DNA of 64,000 bases from Prochilodus magdalenae. Lineage: Eukaryota; Chordata; Actinopteri; Characiformes; Prochilodontidae. Below are positions 27,180 to 43,200 of the stretch, piece by piece; position 1 is the stretch's first letter; the number at the start of each line of letters is the position of its first letter. The position numbers were made by a program, and so were the translations under genes. The DNA lies in the NCBI GenBank assembly GCA_024036415.1, contig JAMWET010000643.1, positions 1-64,000 on the forward strand. Reading direction: 5' to 3'. The notes under the pieces were generated by a model. It did not search any database, was not told where the DNA came from, and worked only from the letters and a program-made list of their open reading frames with translations.

Positions 27180-27720
27180 ATGTACAGATGCTGAGAAAGA
27201 CGGCTGCACCACGCAGGACTACATGCACACAGAGCGTTACCACAACTGTCCTTAACACCACGTCACCGTCACCAAAGACTGCAGTGGTGTCGTACCAGAC
27301 TGTCATGGAGTGACTCAGAATGGCAGCGGGTCATCTTCAGTGACGAGTCCCGCTTTAGTCTTGGTGGAGACGCCCAACGAATCCGTGTGTGGAGGCACCG
27401 TGGTCAGCACCGAGATGAACGGTCTGTCGTCACACGTCCAGAAGGCCTGGTGTCCCTCCACCTCCACCCCTACCGCACCATCTGCAGGAACTGTGTGAGG
27501 ATGTTCAAGCTGCATGGGATGGATTATCACAGGACACCATTAGGAACCTCTACAGCTCCATACCGAGACGTCTGGCGTGTTGGGTTAGCAAACACGGCGG
27601 CCCGACGCCATACTGAGAGACAGACTTCTGTATGTGTAGCTCAATAAATATTGATCATATCAGTCTAAACTGATCATCAGTTATTGATCCTGGTACCTGG
27701 TGTAATTGGGTGTTTCACTT
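27180..27720 (+). mobile_element. Tc1-like element, internally deleted and 5'-truncated
   Basis: The frame contains WQRVIFSDESRFSLGGD and RIRVWRHRGQHRDER, the classical Tc1 block after the first catalytic Asp. It then jumps at a deletion junction to the C-terminal end, readable in another frame as DVQAAWDGLSQDTIRNLYSS. The second catalytic Asp and the Glu are missing. The junction is the same as in the 58425 copy. The 3' terminus (AATAAATATTGATCATATCA) matches the start of the 58425 copy in reverse. The left part of the element is missing. Confidence 0.88.
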
Positions 27721-27864
27721 CACCAACAGGACTACCTGTTGAAGCTTGATCCTTTAATACCTCGGTCCACATGGTTTATTTAAGTTTCTGCTTGCAGCTT
27801 CTTCAGAGTTGAGCAGGTGTTTTGCTTGGTTTCCTCTGAACATTGTTCCTCCCTCTCTATTCAG

Positions 27865-28161
27865 AGCATACTGAGGTGAGACTGGTGGATGGCAGCAGCC
27901 GCTGTGCTGGAACCGTGGAGGTGTTTCATTACGGAGGCTGGAGGAGAGTGAGGGGCGACGGATGGCCCGGGAGAGAGGCTGTTGTGGTGTGCAGACAGCT
28001 GGACTGTGGCTCTGCTGTTTCAGCCACATGGAGACGGTCTGAGAAAGATTGGAGAGAGCAGGGTGTCTACATTAGGTGTAAAGGATCAGAGTCGGCGCTG
28101 GGTGACTGCGGAATTTCAAACACCTCTGTAATGTACTCGAATGCAGTGACGATTTGTTCAG
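27865..28161 (+). CDS. SRCR domain exon, type A (6 Cys), first intact copy
   Basis: Acceptor tctattcag and donor TTCAG|gtaatt flank 297 bp, 99 codons in phase 1. It reads EHTEVRLVDGSSRC and ends TICSG. Cysteines are present at positions 1, 3, 4, 5, 6 and 8 of the group B pattern (SSRC, VVCRQLDC, IRC, GDC, ICS). Position 2 is replaced by RRVRG, and position 7 is absent. Unlike most type A exons it has no type B partner just upstream; a deleted Tc1 copy ends about 145 bp before it, so the partner may have been lost there. Confidence 0.88.
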
Positions 28162-31100
28162 GTAATTCAGTTAGTTCCTCATCAGACCACACAGGATGGG
28201 TAGTAGTTCCTCATCAGACCACACAGGATGGGTAGTAGTTCCTCATCAGACCACACAGGATGGGTAGTAGTTCCTCATCAGACCACACAGGATGGGTAGT
28301 AGTTCAGCATCAGACCGCACAGGATGGGTAGTAGTTCAGCATCAGACCGCACAGGATGGGTAGTAGTTCAGCATCAGACCGCACAGGATGGGCAGTAGTT
28401 CAGCATCAGACCGCACAGGATGGGTAGTAGTTCAGCATCAGACCGCACAGGATGGGTAGTAGTTCAGCATCAGACCGCACAGGATGGGCAGTAGTTCAGC
28501 ATCAGACCGCACAGGATGGGTAGTAGTTCAGCATCAGACCGCACAGGATGGGCAGTAGTTCAGCATCAGACTGCACAGGATGTGTAGTAGTTCAGCATCA
28601 GACTGCACAGGATGTGTAGTAGTTCAGCATCAGACTGCACAGGATGGGCAGTAGTTCAGCATCAGACTGCACCGGACGGGTGGTAGTTCAGCATCAGACT
28701 GCACAGGATGGGCAGTAGTTCAGCATCAGACCACACAGGATGGGCAGTAGTTCAGCATCAGACCACACAGGACGGGCAGTAGTTCAGCATCAGACCGCAC
28801 AGGACGGGCAGTAGTTCAGCATCAGACCACACAGGATGGGCAGTAGTTCAGCATCAGACCACACAGGATGGGCAGTAGTTCAGCATCAGACCACACAGGA
28901 TGGGCAGTAGTTCAGCATCAGACCACACAGGACGGGCAGTAGTTCAGCATCAGACCACACAGGACGGGCAGTAGTTCAGCATCAGACCGCACATGATGGG
29001 CAGTAGTTCAGCATCAGACCACACAGGATGGGCAGTAGTTCAGCATCAGACTGCACAGGACGGGCAGTAGTTCAGCATCAGACCGCACAGGATGGGCAGT
29101 AGTTCAGCATCAGACCGCACAGGATGGGCAGTAGTTCAGCATCAGACCGCACAGGATGGGCAGTAGTTCAGCATCAGACCGCACAGGATGGGCAGTAGTT
29201 CAGCATCAGACCGCACAGGATGGGTAGTAGTTCAGCATCAGACTGCACAGGATGGGCAGTAGTTCAGCATCAGACCACACAGGATGGGCAGTAGTTCAGC
29301 ATCAGACCACACAGGACGGGCAGTAGTTCAGCATCAGACCGCACAGGACGGGCAGTAGTTCAGCATCAGACCACACAGGATGGGCAGTAGTTCAGCATCA
29401 GACCGCACATGATGGGCAGTAGTTCAGCATCAGACCACACAGGATGGGCAGTAGTTCAGCATCAGACCGCACAGGACGGGCAGTAGTTCAGCATCAGACC
29501 ACACAGGACGGGCAGTAGTTCAGCATCAGACCGCACATGATGGGCAGTAGTTCAGCATCAGACCACACAGGATGGGCAGTAGTTCAGCATCAGACCGCAC
29601 AGGATGGGCAGTAGTTCAGCATCAGACCACACAGGATGGGCAGTAGTTCAGCATCAGACCGCACATGACGGGCAGTAGTTCAGCATCAGACCTAACAGGA
29701 CGGGCAGTAGTTCAGCATCAGACCACACAGGACGGGCAGTAGTTCAGCATCAGACCACACAGGACGGGCAGTAGTTCAGCATCAGACCGCACATGATGGG
29801 CAGTAGTTCAGCATCAGACCACACAGGATGGGCAGTAGTTCAGCATCAGACTGCACAGGACGGGCAGTAGTTAGAAATGGATCAGTTCTGAAATTTGTCA
29901 AGGCACTACCTCTTCTCTCAGCCTTCATCACTCACTCTGTATTGTCCTGTATGTCCTCAGACTCTGTAAGACTTGTGGACGGAGCTGGATTCTGCTCTGG
30001 CAGAGTGGAGGTGAAGTCCCATCAGTCCTGGACCACAGAATGTGAGGCTCACTTTGACCGGCAGGATGCAGAGGTGGTCTGTAGGGAGCTGGGCTGTGGA
30101 CCACCGCTCACTCTACAGGGGGCGCTCTTTGGAGAAGGGAAACTCCCCTTTGGGACCAAAGAGTTCCAGTGTAATGGTACAGAGAACCGCCTCCTTACCT
30201 GTAGCACTTCAGAGAGAGGGGAGCGCACCTGCACACGTGGCAGTGCTGTGGGACTCACCTGCTCAGGTGGGAATAAGAGAATGTGATATGATAATTAGGT
30301 ATAGATATTCTATACACTATATTGGTGACATAACAACTTCTCATATTGGCCAAACTGCTGCACAAGGATGGAAGAGTATAACTGTGTAAAATCTCACATC
30401 ACTGAAACTAAGGCTCCGAGCCTAAACCCAGGACCGCACAAGCCCCCCACCATTATCCCCACCTCCACCAAACTTTACTTGTGGTACACTCACAGGTGAC
30501 CGGGACATATCTAACAGGACAGTTACTGAACAAACTGACTGGAGGAAAAGATTTACAATTCAACTTTACAAGCACTGACCAACTGTGCTTACACACTGAG
30601 GAATTAACTCACCACACACACACACACACTAACACATTCACACACACACACGTACATTAACACATACACACACATATACACACACTAACACATTCACACA
30701 CACACATACATACACTAACACATTCACACACACACGTACATTAACACATACACACACATATACACACATATACACACACTAACACATTCACACACACACA
30801 TACATACACTAACACATTCACACACACACGTACATTAACACATACACTAACACATTCACACACACCTTCACACTTCACACTCAGGACCCCTAACACCACA
30901 CTCACACTTCACACCATACACACACACATACACACTCATATACCCCTTACACACACCATCACACCACACTCAAACACCTTACACACACACACACTCAGGA
31001 CCATACACTCAACACGTACACTCAGGACACACACCATCACACACACACTCACTAACACTTACACACACACACACGTACACTCAGGACCCCTTACACACAT

Positions 31101-34100
31101 CACACACAATACTTACACACCTCACACCGTACACTCAGGACCCCTTACACACACCATCACATACACTCAGGACACCCCTTACACACACTCAACACCTTCA
31201 CACATCACACCACACACTCAGGACCCCACTACACACATTCACACGTACACTCGGACCCTTACACACACCTTCACACCACACACTCACCCCTTACACACAC
31301 CACACACCGCACACTCAGGACCCACACACCATCACACCGTTACACTCAGGACCCCTTACACACACCATACACACACTCAGGACCCCTAACACACACCTTC
31401 ACACCACACACACATACCATACCCCCATACACACACCTTATACACCCTTTCACACGCACACTCAGGGACCCCTTACACACACATCACACCACACTCAGGA
31501 CCCCTTACACACATTCACACCGCACACACACACTACAACACCATCACACACACAGGACCCCACTTAACACATCACACACTCAGGAACACACACACACATC
31601 ACACCTTCACACTCAGGAACTTACACACACCATCACACCGGCACACTCAGGACCACCTTCACACCATACACCGTACACTCAGGACCCCTTACACACACCT
31701 CACACCAACACTCACACAACCCCACACACCACACCGTACACAGAACCCCTTACACACACACATCACACCGCACACTCAGGACCCCTACACACACCTTCAC
31801 ACCGTACACTCAGGCCCCCTCACACCCCCCATCACACCGTACACTCAGGACCCCTTACACACACCTTCACACCGTACACTCAGGACCCCTTTACACACAC
31901 ACACACAAACACACTCACACCGTACACCAGGACCCCTTACACACACTTCACACGTACACAGGACACATACACACACACCATCACACCGTACACTCAGGAC
32001 CCATTACACACACATTCACACACACTCAGGACCCTACACACCATCACACCGCACACTCAGGACCCCTTACACACACCATCACACCGTACACTCAGGACCC
32101 CTTACACACACCATCACACCGCACACTCAGGACCCCTTACACACACCAACACACCGGACACTCAGGACCCCTTACACACGACTTCACACCGTACACTCAG
32201 GACCCTTACACACACCATCACACCGCACACTCAGAACACCTTACACACACCACAACACACTCAGGACCCCTTACACACACCACCACACCCCACACTCAGC
32301 ACACCTAACACACACCTTCACACCGCACACTCAGGACCCCTTACACACACCATCACACCGCACACTCAGGACCCCTTACACACACCATCACACCGCACAC
32401 TCAGGACCCCTTACACACACCATCACACCGAACACTCAGGACCCCTTACACACACCTTCACACCGTACACTCAGGACCCCTTACACATCACACCATACCA
32501 CTCACCCTTACACACACCATCACACGTACACTCAAGGACCCCTTACACACACCTTCACACCGTACACTCATACCCTTACACACACCTTCACACCGCACAC
32601 TCAGGACCCCTTACACACACCTTCACACCGTACACTCAGGACCCCTTACACACACCGTACACTCAGGACCCCTTACACACACCATCACACCGTACACTCA
32701 GGACCCCTTACACACACCTTCACACCGTACACTCAGGACCCCTTACACACACCATCACACCGTACACTCAGGACCCCTTACACACACCATCACACCGTAC
32801 ACTCAGGACCCCTTACACACACCATCACACCGCACACTCACTCACCCCTTACAACACCATCACACGTCACACTCAGGACCCCTTACATTCACACACACAC
32901 ACACACCTTCACACCGTACACTCAGGACCCCTTACACACACCTTCACACCGCACACTCAGGACCCCTTACACACACCATCACACCGTACACTCAGGACCC
33001 CTTACACACACCATCACACCGTACACTCAGGACCCCTTACACACACCATCACACCGTACACTCAGGACCCCTTACACACACCATCACACCGCACACTCAG
33101 GACCCCTTACACACACCATCACACCGCACACTCAGGACCCCTTACACACACCTTCACACCTCACACTCATGACCCATTACACACACCATCACACCGTACA
33201 CTCAGGACCCCTTACACACACCATCACACCGTACACTCAGGACCCCTTACACACACCTTCACACCGTACACTCAGGACCCCTTACACACACCATCACACC
33301 GTACACTCAGGACCCCTTACACACACCTTCCCCCCGCACACTCAGGCCCCTTACACACACCATCACACCGCACACTCAGGACCCCTTACACACACCATCA
33401 CACCGTACACTCAGGACCCCTTACACACACCATCACACCGCACACTCAGGACCCCTTACACACACCATCACACCGCACACTCAGGCCCCTTACACACACC
33501 ATCACACCGCACACTCAGGACCCCTTACACACACCATCACACATTTTACACTCACACCCCTTACACACACACACATCCCTTACACACACCATCACACCGT
33601 ACACTCAGGACCCCTTACACACACCATCACACCGTACACTCAGGACCCCTTACACACCTTCACACCGTACACTCAGGACCCCTTACACACACCATCACAC
33701 CGTACACTCAGGACCCCTTACACACACCATCACACCGTACACTCAGGACCCCTTACACACACCTTCACACCGTACACTCAGGACCCCTTACACACACCTT
33801 CACACCACCAGGACCCCTTACACACACCCCCCACCATTACACTACCCCTTACACACACTTTACACTCAGGTACACACACCATCACACCGTACACTCAGGA
33901 CCCCTTACACACACCATCACACCGTACACTCAGGACCCCTTACACACACCATCACACCGTACACTCAGGACCCCTTACACACACCTTCACACCGTACACT
34001 CAGGACCCCTTACACACACCATCACACCGCACACTCAGGACACCTGACACACTTACGTACACAGGACCCCTATACACACACCATCACACTCACTCACCCC

Positions 34101-37100
34101 TTACACACACCTTACACACACCTTCACACGTACTCAGGACCCCTTACACACACCGTACACTCAGGACCCCTTACACACACCATCACACCGTACACTCAGG
34201 ACCCCTTACACACACCTTCACACCGTACACTCAGGACCCCTTACACACACCATCACACCGTACACTCACGACCCCTTACACACACCATCACACCGTACAC
34301 TCATACACACACCTTACACACACTCAGGATACACACACTTCACACATTCACACTCAGGACCCCTTACACACACCATCACACCGTACACTCAGGACCCCTT
34401 ACACACACCATCACACCGCACACTCAGGCCCCTTACACACACCATCACACCGTACACTCAGGACCCCTTACACACACCATCACACCGTACACTCAGGACC
34501 CCTTACACACACCATCACACCGTACACTCAGGACCCCTTACACACACCATCACACCGTACACTCAGGACCCCTTACACACACCTTCACACCGTACACTCA
34601 GGACCCCTTACACACACCATCACACCGTACACTCAGGACCCCTTACACACACCATCACACACACACTCAACACATTACACAGGATCACACCTTACACTCA
34701 GGAACCTTACACACCTTCACACCGTACACTCAGGACCCCTTACACACACCATCACACCGCACACTCAGGACCCCTTACACACACCATCACACCGCACACT
34801 CAGGACCCCTTACACACACCTTCACACCGTACACTCAGGACCCCTTACACACACCTTCACACCGTACACTCAGGACCCCTTACACACACCGTACACTCAG
34901 GACCCCTTACACACACCTTCACACCGTACACTCAGGACCCCTTACACACACCATCACACCGTACACTCAGGACCCCTTACACACACCATCACACCGTACA
35001 CTCAGGACCCCTTACACACACCATCACACCGTACACTCAGGACCCCTTAACACACACACATTCACATACACACACTCAGGACCCCTTACACACACACTCA
35101 CACCGTACACTCAGGACCCTTACAACACACCATCACACCGTACACATCAGGACCCCTTACACATACACTCACACATTTCACACACTCAGGACCCCTTACA
35201 CACACCGTACACTCAGGACCCCTTACATACACCATCACACCGTACACTCAGGACCCTCTACAACACACCTTCACACCGCACACTCAGGCCCCTTACACAC
35301 ACCTTCACACCGCACACTTCACACACACCATACACCGTACACACCCCTTACACACCATACACACACTCAGGACCCCTTACATACACTTCACACACACACT
35401 CAGGACCCCACACACACACACTCACACCGTACACTCAGGACCCCTTCACACACACCGTTTACACTCAGGACCCTTACATTACACCATCACACTACACCAG
35501 GACCCCTTACACACACCTTCACACACTAACACACACTCACATTCACACATAAACACCCTACACACACAACACATACTCACACCCCTTACACACACCTTCA
35601 TACACACACTCAGGACCCATTCACACACACCATCACATACGTACACTAGGACACCTTACACACACACACACACTAACACATTCACACCCACACACACCAT
35701 CACACCACACACTCAGGACATATCACACCGTACACTCAGGACACACACACAAAACACACACTCAACACATTCACACCGTACATGGACCCCTTAACGTACA
35801 TACCCTTACACACATTCACACACACACCTTCACACACTAACACACACTCACATTAAACACACACCCACCTTCACACATACACACATATACACACACTAAC
35901 ACATTCACACACACACACACATACATCAGGACCCTAACACACCTTCACACCACACTCAGGACCCCTTACACACACCTTCTAACACACTCAGGACCCCTTA
36001 CACACACTACACACAAACTCTACACATTCACACCGTACATCCATACCCCTACACACATTCACACACACACTCAACACCCACTTACCACACATTCACACGT
36101 ACACTCACACTTACACACACCTTCACACCGTACACTCACCTTACACACACCATCACACCATACACTCAGGACCCCTTACACTAACACATTCACACACACA
36201 CTCAGGACACTTACTAACACATTCACACGTACACTCAGGACCTTCACACACCTCACAACGTACACTCCTCCCATTACACACACCATACACGTACACTCAT
36301 ACCCCTTACACACACTCACACATACACACACACTAACACATTCACACACACACACTCTAACACACACACACACACACTAACACATTCACACACACACCTT
36401 CACACACTAACACACACTCACATTCACACATATACACACTCACACATACACACACACACTAACACATTCACACACACACATACATACACTAACACATTCA
36501 CACACACACACACATACACACACACATTCACACACACACCCACACTAACACATTCACACACACACACCTTCACACACACTAGCACACTGCCACACACACA
36601 CACTAACACATTCACACACACATACATTAACACATTCACACACACACCTTCACACACTAACACACACATTCACACATATACACATACAAACATATAGACA
36701 CACTAACACATTCACACACACATACACTAACACATTTACACACACTAACATACACATACATTCACACACACACACACACACACACATTTACACTAACACA
36801 CACACTAACACATTCTCACTCTCTCACACACACACATTCACATACACACTAACATACACACACACTCTCACACATACACACACACACTAACACATACACA
36901 CACTAACACACACATTCCCACACACTAACAAACACATTTACGCTAACACACACACTAACACACACACATTCCCACACACTAACACGCACACACATTCACA
37001 CACACACACTTACATTAACACACACACATTCACACTAACACACATTTACACTAACACGCACACATTTACACTAACACACACACATTCCCACACACTAACA

Positions 37101-37201
37101 CACACACATTTACACTAACACACACATTCACACTAACACACACACATTCCCACACACTAACACACACACATTTACACTAACACGCACACATTCCCACACA
37201 C

Positions 37202-37247
<46 letters not shown>

Positions 37248-40200
37248 TCACACTAACACACACACACACATTAACACTAACACGCACACATTTACACTAA
37301 CACATACACATTCACACACATTCACACCTTTCCACACACACATTCACACACACCCTCACACATATACACATTTACACTAACACACCCACACACACACACA
37401 TTCACACACACATAAATTTAGGAGATGCTATGTTAGGGTTAAATGAGTACATGGTGTCCTGGTTGCTGTCCCCGTGTGACTGTTTATCTTCTCTCTGTCC
37501 TAAAGAGGTGAGATTGGTAGAGGGGAGCAGCCGCTGTGCTGGAACCGTGGAGGTGTTTCATAGTGGAGACTGGAAGAGAGTGACTGGATTATGGTCCAGG
37601 AGAGACGCTGCTGTGGTGTGCAGACAGCTGGACTGCGGATCTGCTGTGGCAGTGAGAGGGTCTGAGAGACGTGAAGAGGGTGATCAGGGTGTTTCTGTTG
37701 ACTGTGATGGATCCGAATCTGCACTGAGTGAATGCAGAATGTTTAGCACTTCAGTATTCTCATATTCAGTATTGATCTGTTCAGGTATGTCTGAGTAACA
37801 CCGCGTCTGGGACTAAAATGATTTTTACACAGGATCAAAATTTGACACTGATTCCATCCTTTCTATCGTTCTTCATCAATCACTCTGTATTCTCCTCTAT
37901 CTTCCCAGACTCTGTGAGGCTTGTGGACGGAGCCGGGCGCTGCTCTGGCAGAGTGGAGGTGAAGTCCCATCAGTCCTGGACCGCAGTATGTGAGGCTGAC
38001 TTTGACCGGCAGGATGCAGAGGTGGTCTGTAGGGAGCTGGACTGTGGACCTCCACTAACTCTACAGGGGGCGCTCTTTGGAGAAGGGAAGCTCCCACTTG
38101 GGACCAAAGAGTTCCAGTGTAATGGTACAGAGAACCACATCCTTACCTGTAGCACCTCAGAGAGAGGGGAGCGCACCTGCACACGTGGCAGTGCTGTGGG
38201 ACTCACCTGCTCAGGTAACGCTTTATTTATAGAATGCTTTCCACACATGTAATAGCATAACGTTTGCAGTAGGCTCTCCGTGCCAGGAGGAGGCGTCTTC
38301 CCCAAGCCGCTGCTGCCAAGCTGGACTGTGTAGAATGCCTTTGTGTGCGGCAGCATTAACCCCACCCTAACTTGGGGTCCAAGCCCACACCTGTTGCTGT
38401 ATGACTGTTTGTCCTCTCTTTGTCCTAAAGAGGTGAGACTGGTGGAGGGGAGCAGTCGCTGTGCTGGAACCGTGGAGGTGTTTTATGATGGAGACTGGAG
38501 GAGAGTGAGAGCATATGAATGGTCCAGGAGAAAGGCTGCTGTGGTGTGCAGACAGCTGGACTGTGGCTCTGCTGTTTCAGCCACAGTGGGAGAGTCTGAG
38601 GGAGATCAGGGTGGACCAGGGGTTTCTGTGTACTGCGATGGATCCGAGTCTGCAGTGAGTGAATGCAGTGGTCCCTCATACGGACTGGACACGTATGCAC
38701 TATTAGCGTGCTCAGGTAACTCATCACATGACCTACAGTCACTAACGCTCTACAGACTCCACATTCACCTCCTGCTCCATTACCACACTGACCTACAGTC
38801 ACTAACACTCTACAGACTCCACATTCACCTCCTGCTCCATGACCCCACTGACCTACAGTCACTAACACTCTACAGACTCCACACTCACCTCCTGCTCCAC
38901 GACCCCACTGACCTACAGTCACTAACACTCTACCGACTCCACATTCACCTCCTGCTCCATGACTGACCTACAGTCACTAACACTCTACAGACTCCACATT
39001 CACCTCCTGCTCCACGACCACACTGACCTACAGTCACTAACGCTCTACAGACTCCACATTCACCTCCTGACCTGTGACCGCACTGACCTACAGTCACTAA
39101 CACTCTACAGACTCCACACTCACCTCCTGCTCCACGACCCCACTGACGTACAGTCACTAACACTCTACAGACTCCACATTCACCTCCTGCTCCATGACCC
39201 CACTGACCTACAGTCACTAACACTCTACAGACTCCACATTCACCTCCTGCTCCATGACCGCACCGACCTACAGTCACTAACACTCTACAGACTCCACATT
39301 CACCTCCTGCTCCACGACCACACTGACCTACAGTCACTAACACTCTACAGACTCCACATTCACCTCCTGCTCGACGACCACACTGACCTACAGTCACTGA
39401 CACTCTACAGACTCCACACTCACCTCCTGCTCGACGACCACACTGACCTACAGTCACTAACGCTCTACAGACTCCACATTCACCTCCTGCTCGACGACCA
39501 CACTGACCTACAGTCACTAACACTCTACAGACTCCTGATTCACCTCCTGCTCCATGATCGCAATCACCTACAGTCACTAACACTCTACAGTCTCCACATT
39601 CACCTCCTGCTCCACCTCCGCACCGACCTAAAGTCACTAACACTCTACAGACTCCACATTCACCTCCTGCTCCACCTCCGCACCGACCTAAAGTCACTAA
39701 CACTCTACAGACTCCACATTCACCTCCTACTCCATGACTGACCTACAGTCACTAACACGCTACAGGCTCCACATTCACCTCCTACTCCATGACCCCACTG
39801 ACCTACAGTCACTAACACTCTACAGACTCCACACTCACCTCCTGCTCGACGACCACACTGACCTACAGTCACTAACGCTCTACAGACTCCACATTCACCT
39901 CCTGCTCGACGACCACACTGACCTACAGTCACTAACACTCTACAGACTCCACATTCACCTCCTGCTCCACAACCACACTGACCTACAGTCACTAACGCTC
40001 TACAGACTCCACATTCACCTCCTGCTCCACTACCACACTGACCTACAGTCACTAACGCTCTACAGGCTCCACACTCACCTCCTGCTCCATGACCCCACTG
40101 ACCTACAGTCAATAACGCTCTACAGACTCCACATTCACCTCCTGCTCCATGACCCCACTGACCTACAGTCACTAACGCTCTACAGGCTCCACATTCACCT

Positions 40201-43200
40201 CCTGCTCCACAGCCGCACCGACCTACAGTCACTAACACTCTACAGACTCCATACTCACCTCCTGCTCCACGACCGCACTGACCTACAGTCACTAACACTC
40301 TACAGACTCCACATTCACCTCCTGCTCCACAGCCGCACCGACCTACAGTCACTAACACTCTACAGACTCCACATTCACCTCCTGCTCCACTACCGCACCG
40401 ACCTACAGTCACTAACACTCTACAGACTCCACATTCACCTCCTGCTCCACGACCGCACTGACCTACAGTCACTAACACTCTACAGACTCCACATTCACCT
40501 CCTGCTCCACGACCGCACTGACCTACAGTCACTAACACTCTACAGACTCCACATTCACCTCCTGCTCCATGACCCCACTGACCTACAGTCACTAACGCTC
40601 TACAGACTCCACATTCTCCTCCTGCTCCACGACCGCACTGACCTACACTCACTAACACTCTACAGACTCCACATTCTCCTCCTGCTCCACGACCGCACTG
40701 ACCTACAGTCACTAACACTCTACAGACTCCACATTCACCTCCTGCTCCACAGCCGCACTGACCTACAGTCACTAACGCTCTAAAGACTCCACATTCTCCT
40801 CCTGCTCCACGACCGCACTGACCTACACTCACTAACACTCTACAGACTCCACATTCACCTCCTGCTCCACAGCCGCACCGACCTACAGTCACAAACGCTC
40901 TAAAGACTCCACATTCACCTCCTGCTCCATGATCGCAATCACCTACAGTCACTAACACTCTACAGACTCCACATTCACCTCCTGCTCTATGACTGACCTA
41001 CAGTCACTAACACTCTACAGACTCCACATTCACCTCCTGCTCCATAACTGACCTACAGTCACTAACGCCCTACAGACTCCACATTCACCTCCTGCTCCAT
41101 AACTGACCTACAGTCACTAACACTCTACAGACTCCACATTCACCTCCTGCTCCATGACTGCACTGACCTACAGTCACTAACGCTCTACAGACTCCACATT
41201 CACCTCCTGCTCCATGACCGCACCAACCTACAGTCACTAACACTCTACAGACTCCACATTCTCCTCCTGCTCCACGACCGCACTGACCTACAGTCACTAA
41301 CGCTCTACAGACTCCACATTCTCCTCCTGCTCCACGACCGCACTGACCTACAGTCACTAACACTCTACAGACTCCACACTCACCTCCTGCTCCATGACCC
41401 CACTGACCTACACTCACTAACACTCTACAGACTCCACATTCTCCTCCTGCTCCACGACCGCACCGACCTACACTCACTAACACTCTACAGACTCCACATT
41501 CACCTCCTGCTCCACGACCGCACCGACCTACACTCACTAACACTCTACAGACTCCATACTCACCTCCTGCTCCATGACCACACTGACCTACAGTCACTAA
41601 CACTCTACAGACTCCATATTCACCTCCTGCTCCACCTCCGCACCAACCTACAGTCACTAACGCTCTACAGACTCCACATTCACCTCCTGCTCCACAGCCG
41701 CACTGACCTACACTCACTAACACTCTACAGACTCCACATTCTCCTCCTGCTCCACGACCGCACTGACCTACAGTCACTAACACTCTACAGACTCCACATT
41801 CACCTCCTGCTCCACGACCGCACTGACCTACAGTCACTAACACTCTTACCGACTCCCACATTCTCCTCTGCTCCACGACCGCACTGACCTACAGTCACTA
41901 ACACTCTACAGACTCCACATTCACCTCCTGCTCCACTACCGCACTGACCTACAGTCACTAACACTCTACAGACTCCACATTCACCTCCTGCTCCATGATC
42001 GCACTGACCTACAGTCACTAACACTCTACAGACTCCACATTCTCCTCCTGCTCCACGACCGCACCAACCTACAGTCACTAACACTCTACAGACTCCACAA
42101 TCACCTCCTGCTCCAAAGCGGCACTGACCTACAGTCACTAACGCTCTAAAGACTCCACATTCTCCTCCTGCTCCACGACCGCACTGACCTACACTCACTA
42201 ACACTCTACAGACTCCACATTCACCTCCTGCTCCACAGCCGCACCGACCTACAGTCACTAACGCTCTAAAGACTCCACATTCACCTCCTGCTCCATGACC
42301 ACACTGACCTACAGTCACTAACACTCTACAGACTCCACATTCACCTCCTGCTCCATGATCGCAATCACCTACAGTCACTAACACTCTACAGACTCCACAT
42401 TCACCTCCTGCTCCATAACTGACCTACAGTCACTAACGCCCTACAGACTCCATACTCACCTCCTGCTCCATGACTGCACTGACCTACAGTCACTAACACT
42501 CTACAGACTCCACATTCACCTCCTGCTCCATGACTGCACTGACCTACAGTCACTAACACTCTACAGACTCCACATTCACCTCCTGCTCCATAACTGACCT
42601 ACAGTCACTAACGCCCTACAGACTCCATACTCACCTCCTGCTCCATGACTGCACTGACCTACAGTCACTAACGCTCTACAGACTCCACATTCACCTCCTG
42701 CTCCATGACCGCACCAACCTACAGTCACTAACGCTCTACAGACTCCACATTCACCTCCTGCTCCACGACCGCACCGACCTACAGTCACTAACGCTCTACA
42801 GACTCCACATTCACCTCCTGCTCCATGACCGCACCAACCTACAGTCACTAACACTCTAAAGACTCCATATTCACCTCCTGCTCCATGACTGCACTGACCT
42901 ACAGTCACTAACGCTCTACAGACTCCACATTCACCTCCTGCTCCATGACCGCAATCACCTACAGTCACTAACACTCTACAGACTCCACATTCACCTCCTG
43001 CTCCATGACCGCACCGACCTACAGTCCCTAACACTCTACAGACTCCACATTCATCTCCTGCTCCATGACCGCACCGACCTACAGTCCCTAACACTCTACA
43101 GACTCCACATTCACCTCCTGCTCCATGACCCCACTGACCTACAGTCACGAACACTCTACAGACTCCACATTCACCTCCTGCTCCACCTCCGCACCGACCT

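Noticed and set aside
28166..29876. Regular direct repeats that resemble a CRISPR array
   Set aside because: Units are contiguous with no unique spacers, and the context is a eukaryotic intron.
33169..34047. Frame of 292 codons rich in His, Thr and Pro
   Set aside because: Period of 35 residues equals three 35-bp repeat units; a by-product of the CA-rich minisatellite.
39720..40958. Frame of 412 codons with a 20-residue Gly/Cys-rich repeat, minus strand
   Set aside because: Produced by the 60-bp unit being a multiple of three; the plus strand is open too. Kept only as a finding about the array, not as a gene.
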